From Ciborinia camelliae (Eukaryota; Ascomycota; Leotiomycetes; Helotiales; Sclerotiniaceae), in assembly GCA_025890175.1 (NCBI GenBank), contig JANPYM010000004.1:937134-1001133 (forward strand): a stretch of DNA of 64,000 bases, written 5' to 3'. The notes under the pieces were generated by a model, which saw only the letters and a program-made list of their open reading frames with translations, made no database searches and had not been told where the DNA came from. Below are positions 24,281 to 37,613 of this stretch, piece by piece (position 1 is the stretch's first letter; each line of letters starts with the position of its first letter). The position numbers were made by a program, and so were the translations under genes.

Positions 24281-25318
24281 TCATCCATCATCTTCTGCAT
24301 CATCCTCATCCTCATCTTCTTCTTCGGCACTGCTCCTAGCTACAGCTACCAATTTAGCTTTCTTGCTAGGAGTATGATTATCGGCGTCGGACTTTCGCTT
24401 AGTCCCCGAACCAGAACCAACACTAGAAATGCCCTTAGCAGGGGTTTCTAATGGTTTGTCATTCTCATCTCCACCATCGCCCTTCGTTCTCTCAATCTCT
24501 GCAACTTCATCGGCCGTTAAAAATCGTCCACCAGGACCTCTAGGTCTTCTCATCGCATGATTATGTCTGCTCTCGTGCAAATATGGTTTCCTACCTTTCG
24601 AAGTCAATCGGAGTGCCTCCTCTAACCTTTGTCTCGCAACACGTCGCTTCAAGATACGATGAAATTGCTTTGCGTTGACATATAGTGGCGACTCTTCAAC
24701 TGCTCCCGATACAAGTTCTGGAGATTGAGGGTGAGGTGGAGGTGCCGACATGGGAGGTCCTGATACAGATGGGCGAGGCGCATGGTTCATAAGAGGTTGA
24801 GCATTAGGTACAGCGGGACTACCAACTTGTTGTGTACTCATGCGTCGATTTTGAGCAATTTGGTTGTTGATGCCAGCTTGTGTTGGGGACCGTGCTACTC
24901 TCTCCTTCTTCACATTTATGCCAGCACCAATTCTTGGCGAGGTCTGGGGCAGACTTGAGTCGGACATGCTATATGGATAATTACCAGCTGCTGCATTGGT
25001 TGCGGCCATTGCTGCTGCCTGGGGAGTAATGGAATTCCCGCCATATTGCAAATTCATTTGGGGTACTGCGTATGCTGGTTGGTATCCCATCTGATGCTGC
25101 TGCATATGTCCCGCATTGGGTCCTCCTTGCTGCGGCTGCGAAGAAAGAATTGGAGACTGTTGGACACCATGTTGCGAATGGACAGGCTGCTGAGGTGAAG
25201 TAATTGGAGCTCCAGGATTTGGGTGTTGACCAGAGTTTGGATATCCACCTTGAATATGCGCCTGCGTATGGTTATGCTGGCCTTGCGGCGGCTGTTGATA
25301 ATGCGCGTACTCCATCAT
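24281..25318 (-). CDS. HAP2: CCAAT-binding factor subunit HapB (HAP2 / NF-YA)
   Basis: DNA-contacting subunit of the CCAAT-binding complex, acting with HapC, HapE and, in ascomycetes, HapX (family knowledge). One uninterrupted exon, 345 aa. Residues 1-200 are Gln/Pro/Asn-rich and of low complexity. The NF-YA domain spans about 210-268: [20 protein letters not shown] is the subunit-association helix, and [16 protein letters not shown] is the CCAAT-recognition part, with every landmark His/Arg present. A bipartite nuclear signal follows (KRKS...SKKAKL, about 307-324), then an acidic end. Two adjacent start codons (25318, 25315) are equally possible. Fungal relatives often have introns; none is needed here. 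Confidence 0.93.
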   Translation of the reverse strand: MMEYAHYQQPPQGQHNHTQAHIQGGYPNSGQHPNPGAPITSPQQPVHSQHGVQQSPILSSQPQQGGPNAGHMQQHQMGYQPAYAVPQMNLQYGGNSITPQAAAMAATNAAAGNYPYSMSDSSLPQTSPRIGAGINVKKERVARSPTQAGINNQIAQNRRMSTQQVGSPAVPNAQPLMNHAPRPSVSGPPMSAPPPHPQSPELVSGAVEESPLYVNAKQFHRILKRRVARQRLEEALRLTSKGRKPYLHESRHNHAMRRPRGPGGRFLTADEVAEIERTKGDGGDENDKPLETPAKGISSVGSGSGTKRKSDADNHTPSKKAKLVAVARSSAEEEDEDEDDAEDDG

Positions 25319-26391
25319 TTGTATAATTTTGGTCTCGTAAGAGAATATTGTAAAGAAGTGGAGATTTCAATCGTCTAGGTCGCGGTTGCGTAAAGCTTGC
25401 GACGCGTTGAAGCAATAAGGTACACTTCTTGATAGGCGTAGAAAGCGACAAGAAAGGTGCTATCGAGTTCACCGAGTACGTTATGAATTGGAGATGGGTA
25501 TTATGATGAAAATCCGAAGATTCGATGACTCGGAATAGCGCGTTGGCAATGCTGTCGCAAAGGTCCCAGTTGGCTGTCACCGAGCTAGTGCCTAAGCCTG
25601 CTCGTCAACCGTCGACTTGGTATGCGTGGATGTGCTGGCAGGCAATATGGTAGGTGTACACCGCAATTGACCGCAGCACAGCATATGCAGGCTGATGTAA
25701 ACGAAAGACGCTCAAGTGAGGCTTGCGGCGTATTAGGCTCGAAAGTCGGTCACCCCACGTGAGAGAATCGGGTTGAAGTTATTCAAAGATAATTGTTGAA
25801 CAACCTTTTGTGGTATCTAGCTATTTTGCGAGCCACTCTCGAGTAACGAAGCTTTCTCCAGTAAATATTGACACTTCGAGTATTCACTATCCAACCAGAT
25901 ATGTTAGTTATGATGAATGGTCAAAAGTTGAATCAAGCTTCAGAATGATTGGAATGATTGGGGGGGGAAGGCTTAGGACCCGGTGTTAATTTTTTTGCCT
26001 TTGACCAGTGATGCGCTGGCAATGCATGTGGAGGTCATGCAAAAAACCAAGCTTACCTTATTCAATGAGCTTTCCTGTTTTATGTACCGGTAAAAAAATA
26101 CCTAGGTAATAAATTGGAATTTTATTCAAATTCAATTGAGGTGGCGTGACGTATTTGAATTGAGAAGGGTACAAACTGGTGGTTTGTGTTGCGCGTTGAT
26201 TGTAGGTGAGGAATTGTAAATGGATGAATAGATGAAAGTGCTAGTGCGAGTAGTGTAAAAGTGTAAATGAGTAATAAAACGCAACGCAAGAAGCTTCTTT
26301 CTTCACCTTCCTTGCGACCAGGGACAGGAACAGGAGAGCTTTGACAAGGAGTAGAGAGTAATGAGTAGTGATTAGTGAGTGAGTAGTGTGA

Positions 26392-26416
26392 GTGTGTGTG
26401 CGTGCGCGTGTGTGCG
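26392..26416. repeat. Alternating purine-pyrimidine GT/GC tract
   Basis: Twenty-five bases of strict (GT/GC)n alternation, a sequence type that can adopt Z-DNA, about 1.1 kb upstream of HAP2. Confidence 0.7.
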
Positions 26417-27351
26417 GCTGTGGTTTGAAGGCTGTGGTTTGAGGGTAGTTTGAGAGTAGTGTGAGGGGTACTGTGTATGGTACAGACTGTACAGTACTAT
26501 TATTGGTAAGGTTAGCTTTTGATGGGGAGGGGCTGGTAGGGGTTCTCGGGTTATCGGGGTTTTTTTTAGTTCCTTGTGTCGTATGCCAGTCGGTCGTAGT
26601 GCAGTGGGATTATTGTCTGGAGAGGAAGTGAATAAATTATTGAATTTGTAATACATACCTAAAATTGAATTTGAATTTTGATTGACCTTCTCGATCTTCT
26701 TGATCTTCAATCTCCGGCTACGGGAACAATGACTGACTCCTTTGAACTGGCTAGCTAAAAGAAAACAGACAAGATGAATGTTAGCTAATTATTCATTCTG
26801 TAGTAGTAAGAAGGTTTCTTATATAAAGTTAAAAGAAGTTCCCTCTTCTCTTGGCCTTGGATGATCAAGTAACTCTATTGTCCACGGGTATGTATGGTGG
26901 TTGAGTCTTGACGCCCCAACCACAACAATAGATACAATCAAAAATAAAGCCAAGGATAGCAGAACAGCTTCAGATGATGGAGATGAAATTTGAGATATCG
27001 GATCTTTTGACTGAGGATCTGGGGATAAAACAAAAAACTCACCTTCCAATAATACGTGACTTGAAATCAATTCAGGTCAATTCAATGACAAGAATGGCAA
27101 GCGTCTTAATCCTTCCCGCAGGTAGAATTAATCACGGGATCAGTGCTATGGCCAATTATTTTTGATGTCGAGGTCTTTTTGGCGTTGTTGATAATTGCTT
27201 GGTGGAGGAAGGAAGGTGTTGAATGATTGGCAGTGTTCTGTATTCTGCTCGGCTTGTGATGCGATGCGATGGGATACAAGGTATCTGAATAGCTTTTCCC
27301 TTGGGCCAGTTTTGTTTTTCTTCGCGTTTCCAGGTTGATCTGCTCTGCTAT

Positions 27352-27397
27352 CGGTACGGTGCGGTACGGTGCGGTACGGTGCGGTACGGTACGGTAC
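27352..27397. repeat. CGGTACGGTG minisatellite
   Basis: Decanucleotide unit CGGTACGGTG (itself two GGTAC/GGTGC half-units) repeated about four times with a degenerate end. Each unit carries GTAC palindromes. Confidence 0.85.
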
Positions 27398-28289
27398 AAG
27401 TACAAATACCTAGGCAAATAAAATAGACGGAAGGATATTGTCGGCCGTCAGTGTCAGTCAATACCTAGGTAGGTAGGTATTCACCAGGTAAGATGAGAAA
27501 AAAAAGCACGAGTGTAATTGGGTTCCTTTGCGAAACCTTTTGGCTTATGCTTCTTTTTCTTTCTCTCTTTAACACGCTTTATGTGGTGGTTTACTTTGTA
27601 TAAACTGCGATGCGACAACTTGTATGGTGGATGGAAATTTGATAATTGTGCAAATACAATGCTTTTCTTTTCTTTTCTCGATAAATCGATGCGAATGAAA
27701 GGAATTGATTCGTTCTCGTGAAAATAATTTCAAGTACCTTCCGACTTCTGATTGGTATCTTGGTGTATTGAAATTTGAGTAACAACGATACAAAATGGGT
27801 CGTTGGTTGAGATTTTGACATAAAATTGTTTGATTCGTTGTTGATGTTTAAAGGAAGGGGAGATGAAAGGTTTTGATTGGGGATCTCGAAAATATGAGTG
27901 CTTAGTGGATAAAGCTATGGTATGATGCTAGATCCAAATAGGGAAAGCTTCCTTCCAACTTTTTCTACCTACCTTAGCTAGAGGTACTAGGTAGGAAGTG
28001 GTAGCAGTAGTAGTAGGTGGGTGGTAGCTTATGTGTGCTTACAGTACGGGGACAGTAGGTAGTATAGTACGAACTGTTGGATCTTGATGTCAATTTGTTT
28101 TGTTTTTTTCTTACCAGGTACAGTATGAATAGGTCATATTACCCAGGTAGGTAAGGTCCGGAAAAGCTGAAACCTTGGAAGGGTTAATAATACCATAATA
28201 TACAGAATACGGTAAATATGTAACTTTAAATTTAAATCATTCGGATTTCTCATTGGTTAATAAATATTATTATTGAGGGAAGAGGTAAA

Positions 28290-28324
28290 AGCTCAAGCTC
28301 AAGCTCAACGGAAGCTCAAGCTCA
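28290..28324. repeat. AAGCTC hexanucleotide repeat
   Basis: Five AAGCTC units, interrupted once by AACGG, followed by looser copies up to about 28365. Confidence 0.75.
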
Positions 28325-30051
28325 GCCTACCTAGCTTATACCTCCAGCTACCTAAGCTCAAGTCCATGATCAAAAGCTGCCCAGGACCGTGTCCACCCAA
28401 GGTTTTCCTAGTTTCAATTGGTGCGTTAAAAGGTTTGCAGGCTTGCAGCCAAGCTGGTTGGTGGTGGTGGTTGGGACTTACAATAATGGGGGTCAGATTA
28501 TTATCATGAAAAAATGGCGGAGATCCAGATTCCAGAGTGGAGGGAGAAGAAAGGTAGGGAAACTGGAAGAGAAGAAGAATAATCAAGACTCGTGATATTA
28601 TTATGATATCGTGATATCCTGATATCATAGTCCTTGGTCTTGGGTTATAACTTCTGACTCCCGAGCGATAAGTCCCAAGGCCGGATTACATTATTATTAT
28701 TGCGGCGGGCTGTATTGATCCGTCTTGACTCTTGACTCTTTTGGTCAAAAGTTTATCTATACTGTACCCATTTGATAATCCCCTATCAACAATAATGGCT
28801 GGCTAGTACCTAGTAGATAGATAACTCCAACAAAACATTAGGGACAGGAACATCCATTTCCCTTTCATTTGACTTCCAACTCAGAAATTCAGAATGGAGC
28901 AGGGCATCCTAGAATGATGCTACAGTATTCTTCAAAATTCACTTCAAATTCAGCATTCAATTAAAGGACCTCGGGAGTCGGGAACCATCTCCCTCCAGGG
29001 CTGTTTGATGAACCGTATTATGACGAATCAGAATCAATAAAAAAATCGGGTGTGTTGAAGCCTTGAAGTTGAAAAACCTGAAGCAATAGAGACGGATTCA
29101 CTTGTAACCCTTGGTCGGTATGAAAATTCGGTGGTTCGGGAATCGGAATATAGCAGATAGGTAACCACGACTCCACGAGGCTTGAGGTCAAAATGCTGAG
29201 GTCAAAATGGGATGAGAATCATGAGATGAGTCTAATCCCCATGGGAAGGTTGGGTATCGAGAAACGGGCACATTGTGGTAGGTAGCTGGAAACTCCAGCT
29301 TGTACAGCAAGAAAGAAATTGAATATTGTATTGTATGATCGGACCGTACCTACTCTTCTAACTTCTACCCGGTAGACATGTTTGATGTCCAGAGTCCAGA
29401 GTCCATGGTCAACAAATTCGATAACAATTATTTGGAATGCATCCTAGGAAGGTTGTCTCGACTCTCGGGCGACTCTCGACTCTCCGGTTACTACAGTACG
29501 GAGAAAGAATCAATCAATCAGAAAATTCGGCTTCATACTATTTAATCACTGGTGGAGATTTGTATTTATATTCCCTTTTGGGACTTTTCTCACTTCTACC
29601 TGGGCAGTTCCTACCTATTGATCTTTATTATTCTTTTCCATTATTATTGTTCCAATAAAATCATTTTTCCTGGTTATTTTTTCATCTGCACGTGTGAAGC
29701 CACCATAGGGCCGAAAGCCGAAGACTCCTTGTTTCGGAAGTTGTGACTGTTCTGTTGGTTCTTATCCTTGCTCTTCTCGAGTAGTTAGTTAACTCTTCTT
29801 ACCTATATTATTATTATTGTGATTCTATGAACATTGAATAGTGAGTGACTTGTCTTGCTCTTGCCTCGTTTTTGCTCAGCCTTAAATATCAATATCAATT
29901 CCGTACCAACATCAATATCACGGGCGGAAGAGCCGGCCAACTTCAATAATAATCAACTTCCGGACTCCGGAGTAGGTACGTATCATATCGCATGATTCCC
30001 ACCACCATCACCATCACATCACATCAGCACCAACAACTAGTACCTAGTACG

Positions 30052-30077
30052 TACCTACCTACCTACCTACCTACCTA
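30052..30077. repeat. TACC tetranucleotide microsatellite
   Basis: Six tandem TACC units, the longest run of this unit in the window. Confidence 0.9.
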
Positions 30078-31154
30078 CTCACCAAGTTTCCCGCTATCAG
30101 CAACCTCTGCCTCTGTTGTGTGAGTCTGGCATTGGTGACTGGTCACTGTTATGCATATGTACTGTACAATCTGCAGCCTATTTACCTTCTTACACTTCTT
30201 ACTGTACATACAGGTCCATTCAGTATGGATTAAGATCCGAAAAGCGTTGAAAAGTTTGGTAACCTTCGTTGAAGGAAAGGAAATGAAATGAAAGTCATAT
30301 TCCGTATAAATTAATGTTACATCAGTTACTCCATTCGTTAGCAAATGATGCCTAACATCATTTTCGGAAACCCTCCCTTCCCCCCCTTCTTCGCTTACGA
30401 TTTCTAACCAAACCAAACATCATCAAATCACTACTGCCCAGCCCGGGGTGTACTGTAGTCTGTATTATTGCACTGTTACCGTATTTTCCTGGAAAGTTCG
30501 ATAACATACTACCTACCTAATCATAGGTATCCATCATCTACCACTATGATCTTACGGTCACGGTGTAAACAGCCTTCTATTGCTAGGTACTAGGTATAAT
30601 AACATACTACACTCCACATTCTTCATTAATTTCATGTCCGAGAGGTATTCCGTTGAAGATTTGATCTTTTCTATATCCATATGGGTACCTGTCTGTGTAA
30701 CATATTCGTGTTGTTATTATTATTATTGAAATTCGTGATACCTAGGTTGGTAGAATACAACGTTTCTTCGCTGCCCGGTGGGGTAATAATAATCCTCGGA
30801 GAAGGTCCAAATTTCAAATCCCACTCCTCTCGTACAGTAACGGTGCGGGAGTAGTGTAAGTATTTTATTTCCCTTATTAATCTTCTAGCGCTTCCATGCA
30901 CTGTCTGTCCCTGTTGTCTCCACGCCTCTGCCGGTAGTCTCCCCTCATCACCGCATAATGTCGTGTCAGCGTTCAAGCGTCCAGTAGATGCAAGTTCAGC
31001 ACCACCACTCGTTCGCAGAATATTAATATTACGGTTTGAAAACGTACTATCAACTGCATACTTTCAATAATTTATCACTTGGTTTCATCAAACGGCTAGT
31101 GTGGATCCATTTCTAATAGCCTTCGGCACCGCCGAGAGCCAATCAGCGTTCAGT

Positions 31155-31454
31155 ATGGCACTTTCTTCTTCTCCTTCGGCGCTAAAGTACGAAAATTCTG
31201 ATATGGTAATACGCGCTGTGGTTAGGTATCATGATTCTTACAGAAGATATCATTGGGTTTGTTCCGGTACCTGGCGCTTAATCACCAATTTGATCTGTGC
31301 TTTCCATCCCTTCCGAAAGTTTGATAATGAACGGGAGGTTCATGTCACTACCTATCTAGGGTCAACATTCAGATCCATGGATTGTGGAGGAGGGCCCAGA
31401 CCATTCCCTTCACCTCGTTTACCCCCTAGCACATGGATATTTCAAGAGGCTTGA
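31155..31454 (+). other. Open frame of 99 codons, doubtful
   Basis: ATG-started frame beginning MALSSSPSALKYENSDMVIR. It has no recognisable domain, signal peptide or family, and no splice sites that would extend it convincingly. It stands alone in gene-free DNA. It may be a small orphan gene or chance. Confidence 0.15.
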
Positions 31455-34400
31455 GTTCTCCTGGTACCTTTGCCGATTTAACCTCATCCCTTGGCATTCG
31501 AGTCTAGTAATCCACATCATTTCCAGGTCCTCCTTTGTTGATCGAAGTCGACGTCAAGGTTAGCCTCAAGATACCACTTTTAAGACATCATGGAGGACAC
31601 TTTGTACAACAGTGCACCGACAAAGTTGTCATAATTATTCCGATTGGGGAACAGGTTAAAATTACACGTGTTTGTAACTTCTTCAACTCCACGGACAATA
31701 AATCTGGATCACGGCAGTGGTCCTATCAATGTTAGACAAGTCTCGAAGCGAGACCATATCTAATCATCAAATGATATTTGAACAACCACACTCACTCTCG
31801 TACGTGTCCTAAAGTAACGTATACCAAAGGACTTTCATGATCTTCGAGGTGTGTTGCAGACAGTTTTCTCATTCCCGAGTGATGTACACGAATAGATTTT
31901 TTGGGGATTTCGTGTTGATTGTGTTGATTTGTACTGATTTTTGCCGGCTAATTTGTCATTGGATGCTCAAGAGATTTGATCATCTCCCATTATGGACCTC
32001 TATTCGGAATTTAGCTACGTACATACACGAGGTTGTTTATCAGTCCCACAAAGTTAGAACAACCTTGGAAGTAATCTCTCTCTAAGCGATGTCATAATCG
32101 TTGCATCGTCGATGCGATGTTGAGATTCGAGAAGCTTCACAGTGGTCAGGGTTCGTTTTGTTCGGTTGATAACTTGATTAAGGCAAAATCCCCACTTGAC
32201 CTCACTTCCTTCTTCACTCTCCCCGGAACTTCTCCACTCCTCTCTCGCTCTGTTTCCCTTTACAGATTCTCTTCTCTCTTCGTTCCCCTTTTCACTCCTC
32301 ACTCCTTTACCATTAGCTCTACCTACCATCACTAATCCCAAATTCTCCCTAATGAGAATTCCAGACCTCAAAACTGAAAAGCAACGACTGGCATCCCGAC
32401 CCTTTTAAAGCTATTGAAAGGAACCAAGCAACGCTACCTGACTGATGTCACGAATACCCGAAGATGGTGGTTCTTCTGACTGGGTTATGAATATATAAAC
32501 GGGGATATGGAAGTGGATGGATATGATTGCCCCGTTGGAAAGGATGAGAGTGGTGAGTAGATGGGGGGAAGGTGAGGGTGAAGTGAGAAGGTGGGTGAGG
32601 GTCGATATGAGATAAAAATTTAATGAGCGTGTATATGCCCAACACACTTCTTTCCACATACACTTCTTGTAGCCGATACATGGAATAGATCTTCAAATCC
32701 ACACACTATCTTTTCATACCTCCGTCCTCATGGTGAAGTACTTTATTCATCGCAAAATCCTCAGCCCCTTCCGGTGATTCCCAAATACAAATGAGGAAGA
32801 AAGGAAGGAGAAATCCACTTCCTTTTCACTACGTACCTATGCAGCTTTGGTACAAATTTCCTGCTGGAGGGGCCTAATGGGCCACTAAATGGCGAGGAAA
32901 ACTAAAGTTTTCGATACTCTGTATCTACAAAGAGGACTTGAGATGGTTGGGTAAAGTGGTGAGATTTTGGTATAGATGGGTATTAGATTACGTAGATGTG
33001 CAGACTTTGATTTCCAGGGAGGAGTGAGGATATTGCCATCTATTCGATAGATGGCATGGATTCATGGAGATCTACTGAGGTTGTTGGATAGGTTTTCAGT
33101 TTACATCTATTCCCTGTTCCACTTCCTGTTCTTGCTTGTCTTTCTTCAGATCCCGCAATATTTATTGAAGTTACTGAGCTGCGAGGGAGGTCGTGAAGGG
33201 GCGTTGCCAATAATACGTACGAGCCATAGGCGAGGACTATTATTGGTCGGCCCAAGCGGCCGTACTCAAAGCTCGTAACTCAAAATCTAAATATCATGAT
33301 ATTTAACCTAAAGCTTCACAGAAGACTGTAGGAACAATACGCAAAGCTTTTATAGTAACTTATTGGTAGATAAATAATCGAGCATTTTGTTAATTGTACC
33401 TCCCCCCTAATCTTTCTAGATGCTTGAACGATTGCGAGGAATCAAACATGCTCAGTTGGTCTATCTTGACATGCTTATTAGTCTACACTTGGAAGTTGGT
33501 GCTTTATGTATCATGTATTTTTTCTTTGGCTTTAATTCTCATCTCATCTGCGTAGTACCTACCTACAGGTATAGTATGGCATGATCCTTACCATTGGATT
33601 GTCTTGTTATGTTATGATGGTACTGTATCTCTAACAATTCTTTTCAGGTAACTATCTTTTTCTTACTCTTTGGTTTCATTAAACTCGTTTCATCACCGTC
33701 TATTACATATATGGTTTATAGAGTTCACATATCCCCGCTGGTACATATGAATAAACACGGCGACGATTGCATTGCCAGTTTCTGAAACTAGGCATTCAAT
33801 TCAATTCGATTCAATTAAATTCTTTCTACAGTAGATTGTCAATGCTATATTTAAACTAAAGGCGCGGCAGATGAAATGTGATACGGTGAATGAAACTACG
33901 GGAAATAAAACTTGGATTTGACGGCACGTAGTTTGAGAGTAGCGGGAGTAGATAGAGTGAATCCGGGCGGTGGATATTTGACGGTTGGAATGGCAAGGGA
34001 GGGACGGTTTGAGGGGATATATGAAGTGAATATGGAGCGGGGTAGGAAGAAAAGAGATTAGGGAAGAAATTGTACTGTATGGTTGTAGGCTAAGACAGAT
34101 GATGGGAGGGTTTGTATCTGGTCGATATGGTATATATAAAACTAGATCCTCAAGTTTTCATACATACAATTCAAAATAAACGTCGTCTCCTGTGTTGCGA
34201 AAAAAGCTAAAATACATCTCGCTCACATACAAAAGCATGAATCAAGTAGATGGAAATTAGACAATTCTAAACTATTCATAATGCAGAACCTTCTATAGGT
34301 TCCACACCATAGTTCAAGCTACCTAGTTAATATCTCTACATCAGCTCAATGATGTATGTATTATCCCCCCAAAAACTCGCGATGTGGGGATAGAGATGTT

Positions 34401-34538
34401 CGATCACCAGCCAGGGGATCTTTTGTCTATACCTCTCATAAATATACCCACCAACCCAAATCCACCAATATATTATATAACCCCCCAGGACCTTTCCAAT
34501 GCAGAATAATATATTTGGAAGACTGATTGGAGAGCATA

Positions 34539-35874
34539 TCATCTAACTTTCCCAACGATAACAGAATTCACGACCTCCCCAAAAGGATCCATGCGTACAC
34601 AGATATCCAAACATGCAGTAATAGCCGGGGTCGTGACATCGAAATCCTATATTTTCATATCATTAGCTTTGCCCCTTTCCTTCTCCTCTCTCTCCTCGAA
34701 ACGATATCCCGAAGCACAAAAAAAGAAAAACGAAAATAACTTACACAATAAAGCACACTCCTCAACCCCCAAGCCCCCCTTAGAACCAACAAGCTACCTT
34801 TCTTCATCTTCGCGACAATATTCTTCAGAATAACCTCTTTCTCCTCTTGGATTCCTCCAACTAATGCAGCTAACCATACGATATCATAACCCGAGAGATC
34901 AAGATCGTCGGATCCAGCCATTCCAGTAACGAATTTCATACCAGTAGCTGGAAGACCACCAAGAGAACTACACAGATTCTCGGCTTGAGAATTAGCGGTA
35001 GGATTACTATCGATGTTTACAACGACCGTAGGAGAAGTTGGAGTGGCCATGGGTGATTGGGGAGGTGTAGGAATTGGGTCAGAGAGATCAGGTGAGAGAG
35101 TACACGCCATGTGGTTAGAGCTTGAAAGGGCGGATAAGACGCAGAGACTTGTTAGAGGCATAGGACCTGAACCGATAAACGCGACGGTGGTGGATGGGGA
35201 AAGTACAAAGCCAGTGGAGGAAATAGCGGCGAGTTCGAAACGGGTTAGGTGTTCGTAGTTTTTATCGTAAGGGAATGTGGAGAGAATGCGGTGGGCTGAG
35301 GGCTGTTAGTTGTTGGATAATGGGGTAAGGAGGGGATGGGATTATATGGGCATGGAAGTTAAAAGTTTAGGAAGGGAAGAGTTTTTAGATATGAGACTTA
35401 CCCTCTTCGTAGCTTCCAGCGCTAGAGATGGCTTCAGCCCAGTAAGATTCCATGCATGCTTCAGCAGAGGAACAAATTCCCCGGAGCGCTGGTAAAATGC
35501 TAGAAACACGTGCATCGCTAAGCACCTAAATGCCGGTTAGTATGAATTATCATGGAAGCACTAGTTGCACAACTAACCACTTTTGAAATAGAATCAGGAA
35601 CGATGGCAATGCATGTTGCCACTAGTTCTGAGAATGCAGTGTTGGTTACAGGGGAGGGACTGAGGTCGGAGAGTTGGGATAAGAGTGTGTAGATGGAGAG
35701 GATCTTCTGGATGTAGATTTCCGCTTGTGGATCAGATGTCCTTTCGACGATCTCGAGCTTTTCGAGAGCAGGAATGATTGAAGTACTGCTTTGTGTTGAC
35801 GATGATGGAGACTTGTTTTTTCGACAGAATCCTTTGATGGAGGCTAGTAGATTAGAGATGGACATTTTGTCCAT
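34539..35874 (-). CDS. Nicotianamine synthase
   Basis: Makes nicotianamine, a chelator of Zn, Fe, Ni and Cu, from three S-adenosylmethionine molecules (family knowledge; known from plants, a few archaea and some fungi). Four exons: 35874-35578, 35525-35402, 35295-34745 and 34646-34539, giving 359 aa. Exon 1 has LEKLEIVERTSDPQAEIYIQ and the NTAFSELVATCI helix. Exon 2 has LPALRGICSSAEACMESYWA. Exon 3 carries the SAM-binding strand VAFIGSGPMPLTSLCVLS, then LDLSGYDIVWLAALVGG and GSLLVLRGAWGLRSVLY. Exon 4 ends in the family-like HPxGEVVNSVI form, here DPFGEVVNSVIVGKVR. The first intron has a perfect TACTAACC branch site. The last splice (TGT|GTAAGT to ATATAG) keeps frame but is the least certain junction. 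Confidence 0.85.
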
Positions 35875-37613
35875 ATTGAATTGATTTGGACTTTTTCGGA
35901 CTTTTCCTGTCTGTTTGTAAGATCTGGAGCTGTAAGATAGATCGGAGATGTTAGAATAAGATAATATATGGAGAATGATGACAAGACAAGTGGGAAACAT
36001 GGGGTGGTGGTTTGGAGATCTGGAGCCGATGATGGGGTCATGTGGAGGCCCGGGTTAATATCAAACCACCTCATATTGTTCATAGCGATTTTGACTGTTG
36101 CCAGTTGGGGACTGTTGGGGAGGGGGGTAGTTGGTGATGGTGATGGTGATAGAAAGTTTTCGTATACACAGCCGTGGATGGAATAAGTAAGTGCACATCC
36201 ATCCGTAGTTGGAAATGTTCTCGATAGACTGACTGACTGACTGACTAACTAGTATGTATGTAGAAAAAGGAATACAATAGGAATGTAGTTGATTTGAAAA
36301 GTTGATGGTTGTGGGATATTGTAAGATTACATTACCGTAATAAGGTTTTTTTGTTTGTTTATTTGTATCCAAATTCCAATATTGCTGTTGTTGTTGCAAG
36401 GTCAGTGTCAGTAGGTAGGAGGTATCAGTGTAGGTAGGTTGATATCAGTATCCGTATCAGTATCAGTACCATCTGCAGTGCCAGTACCCGACCTAGTTGT
36501 AAATTGTAATTGATGTTTTGGAAAAAGATGGAACAAAATTTGAGTCCGTAAAATAAAATAAAAATTGATCAAAAAAAAAAGATGCATGGATCAATGTTAG
36601 AAATTTGGCTTGTACTCTTACCTAGGTAAGTGACCAACAAGGTTTTTTTGCAGGGTAAGGCGAGCAACCTAAATCTTTAAATTATGGAAACATATAATAA
36701 TGTCGATAATAATAGATAATGTAAATATGTGAATGTGAATACTGTGAATGATATGAATGAATCTATTCAGAAGATTTTTGATGGTTTTTTTCACGTACAT
36801 GTGGTCCTTCCATTTCCAAATATTTGGGGTGAATAATATAATATAAGATTACAATGAGGGGGATAACTGTCTCCTTTCCCTTTCCCTTTCCCCCAAACCA
36901 TGACACAAGTGACAAGTCACAAGTCACATAGGGAAACAGGTAACCCGGAATCCCAGATTCAGAGTTGAGAGCTCAGGCTAAGAAAAATGATCTCCATGTA
37001 CTAGGTAGCAGGTAGGTAATAAGACTCAAAGGCCGTTTAGCATCCAGCTGACGTACCTACCTAGTAGATAGTAGTTGACGAATTTGCTAGGTAGGCAAAT
37101 TATAAAATTTGTGAGCTTCGTTCAATAATTTTAAGTGTTTACCTAGGCTGGGCAAACAATGATTTTTAAATTTAAATTAAAAATCTCTTTCATCCATGGA
37201 CTTCTTAATCAGATTTATTATACCTAAGCTGGACAAACTGCTTCTAACAATTGTATACTGTACAAAAGGTTCGGACGATATCCCTTGTATGTTGGGGAGT
37301 GCAGTTACCATCGTTTCATCTATTAAAACTTCGGGAAGGCACGAGGAATCCCGGAATTTGGGAAAATGCCATCAGTACTAGAGATTAATGGTGTGATAAA
37401 GGCAGGTGCCCCCATGAAAAGTATTTCCGAAACGCAGCATCCTATCATATCATAGTTCTGAAAGAATTCGAAGCAGAAAGAGCGTCGACAGTTGACAAGT
37501 GAAGGGAAAATTAGACATATTTTGCATGCCAAATAATATGAGACGAAGGTACACAGAGAATGTGATGTACAGATGGGATATTTCATTTTTGTCACTGGAT
37601 GATGGTATTATTA
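35875..37613. other. Gene-free stretch between nicotianamine synthase and RBR pseudogene
   Basis: About 1.7 kb of AT-rich DNA with a GACT microsatellite and TACCTAG motifs. It contains the nicotianamine synthase promoter on its left side. No gene was recognised. Confidence 0.5.
36227..36246. repeat. GACT tetranucleotide microsatellite
   Basis: Four to five GACT units upstream of the nicotianamine synthase gene. Confidence 0.8.

Larger units (their letters stand above)
25319..34538. other. Long gene-free stretch upstream of HAP2
   Basis: About 9.2 kb with no recognisable protein or RNA gene. The segment next to HAP2 must hold its promoter and leader. A GTATG donor-like site at about 26652-26656 on the minus strand would allow a leader intron. 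The remainder is AT-rich, broken by GGTA/TACC motifs, tandem repeats (listed separately) and small chance open frames. Confidence 0.5.

Noticed and set aside
25272..25580. 102-codon frame overlapping the HAP2 start, possible uORF
   Set aside because: The frame contains no ATG, so it is not a normal upstream open reading frame.
37161..37185. AT palindrome-like block (ATTTTTAAATTTAAATTAAAAAT)
   Set aside because: The symmetry is imperfect and the DNA around it is extremely AT-rich. Nothing marks it as a mobile-element terminus.
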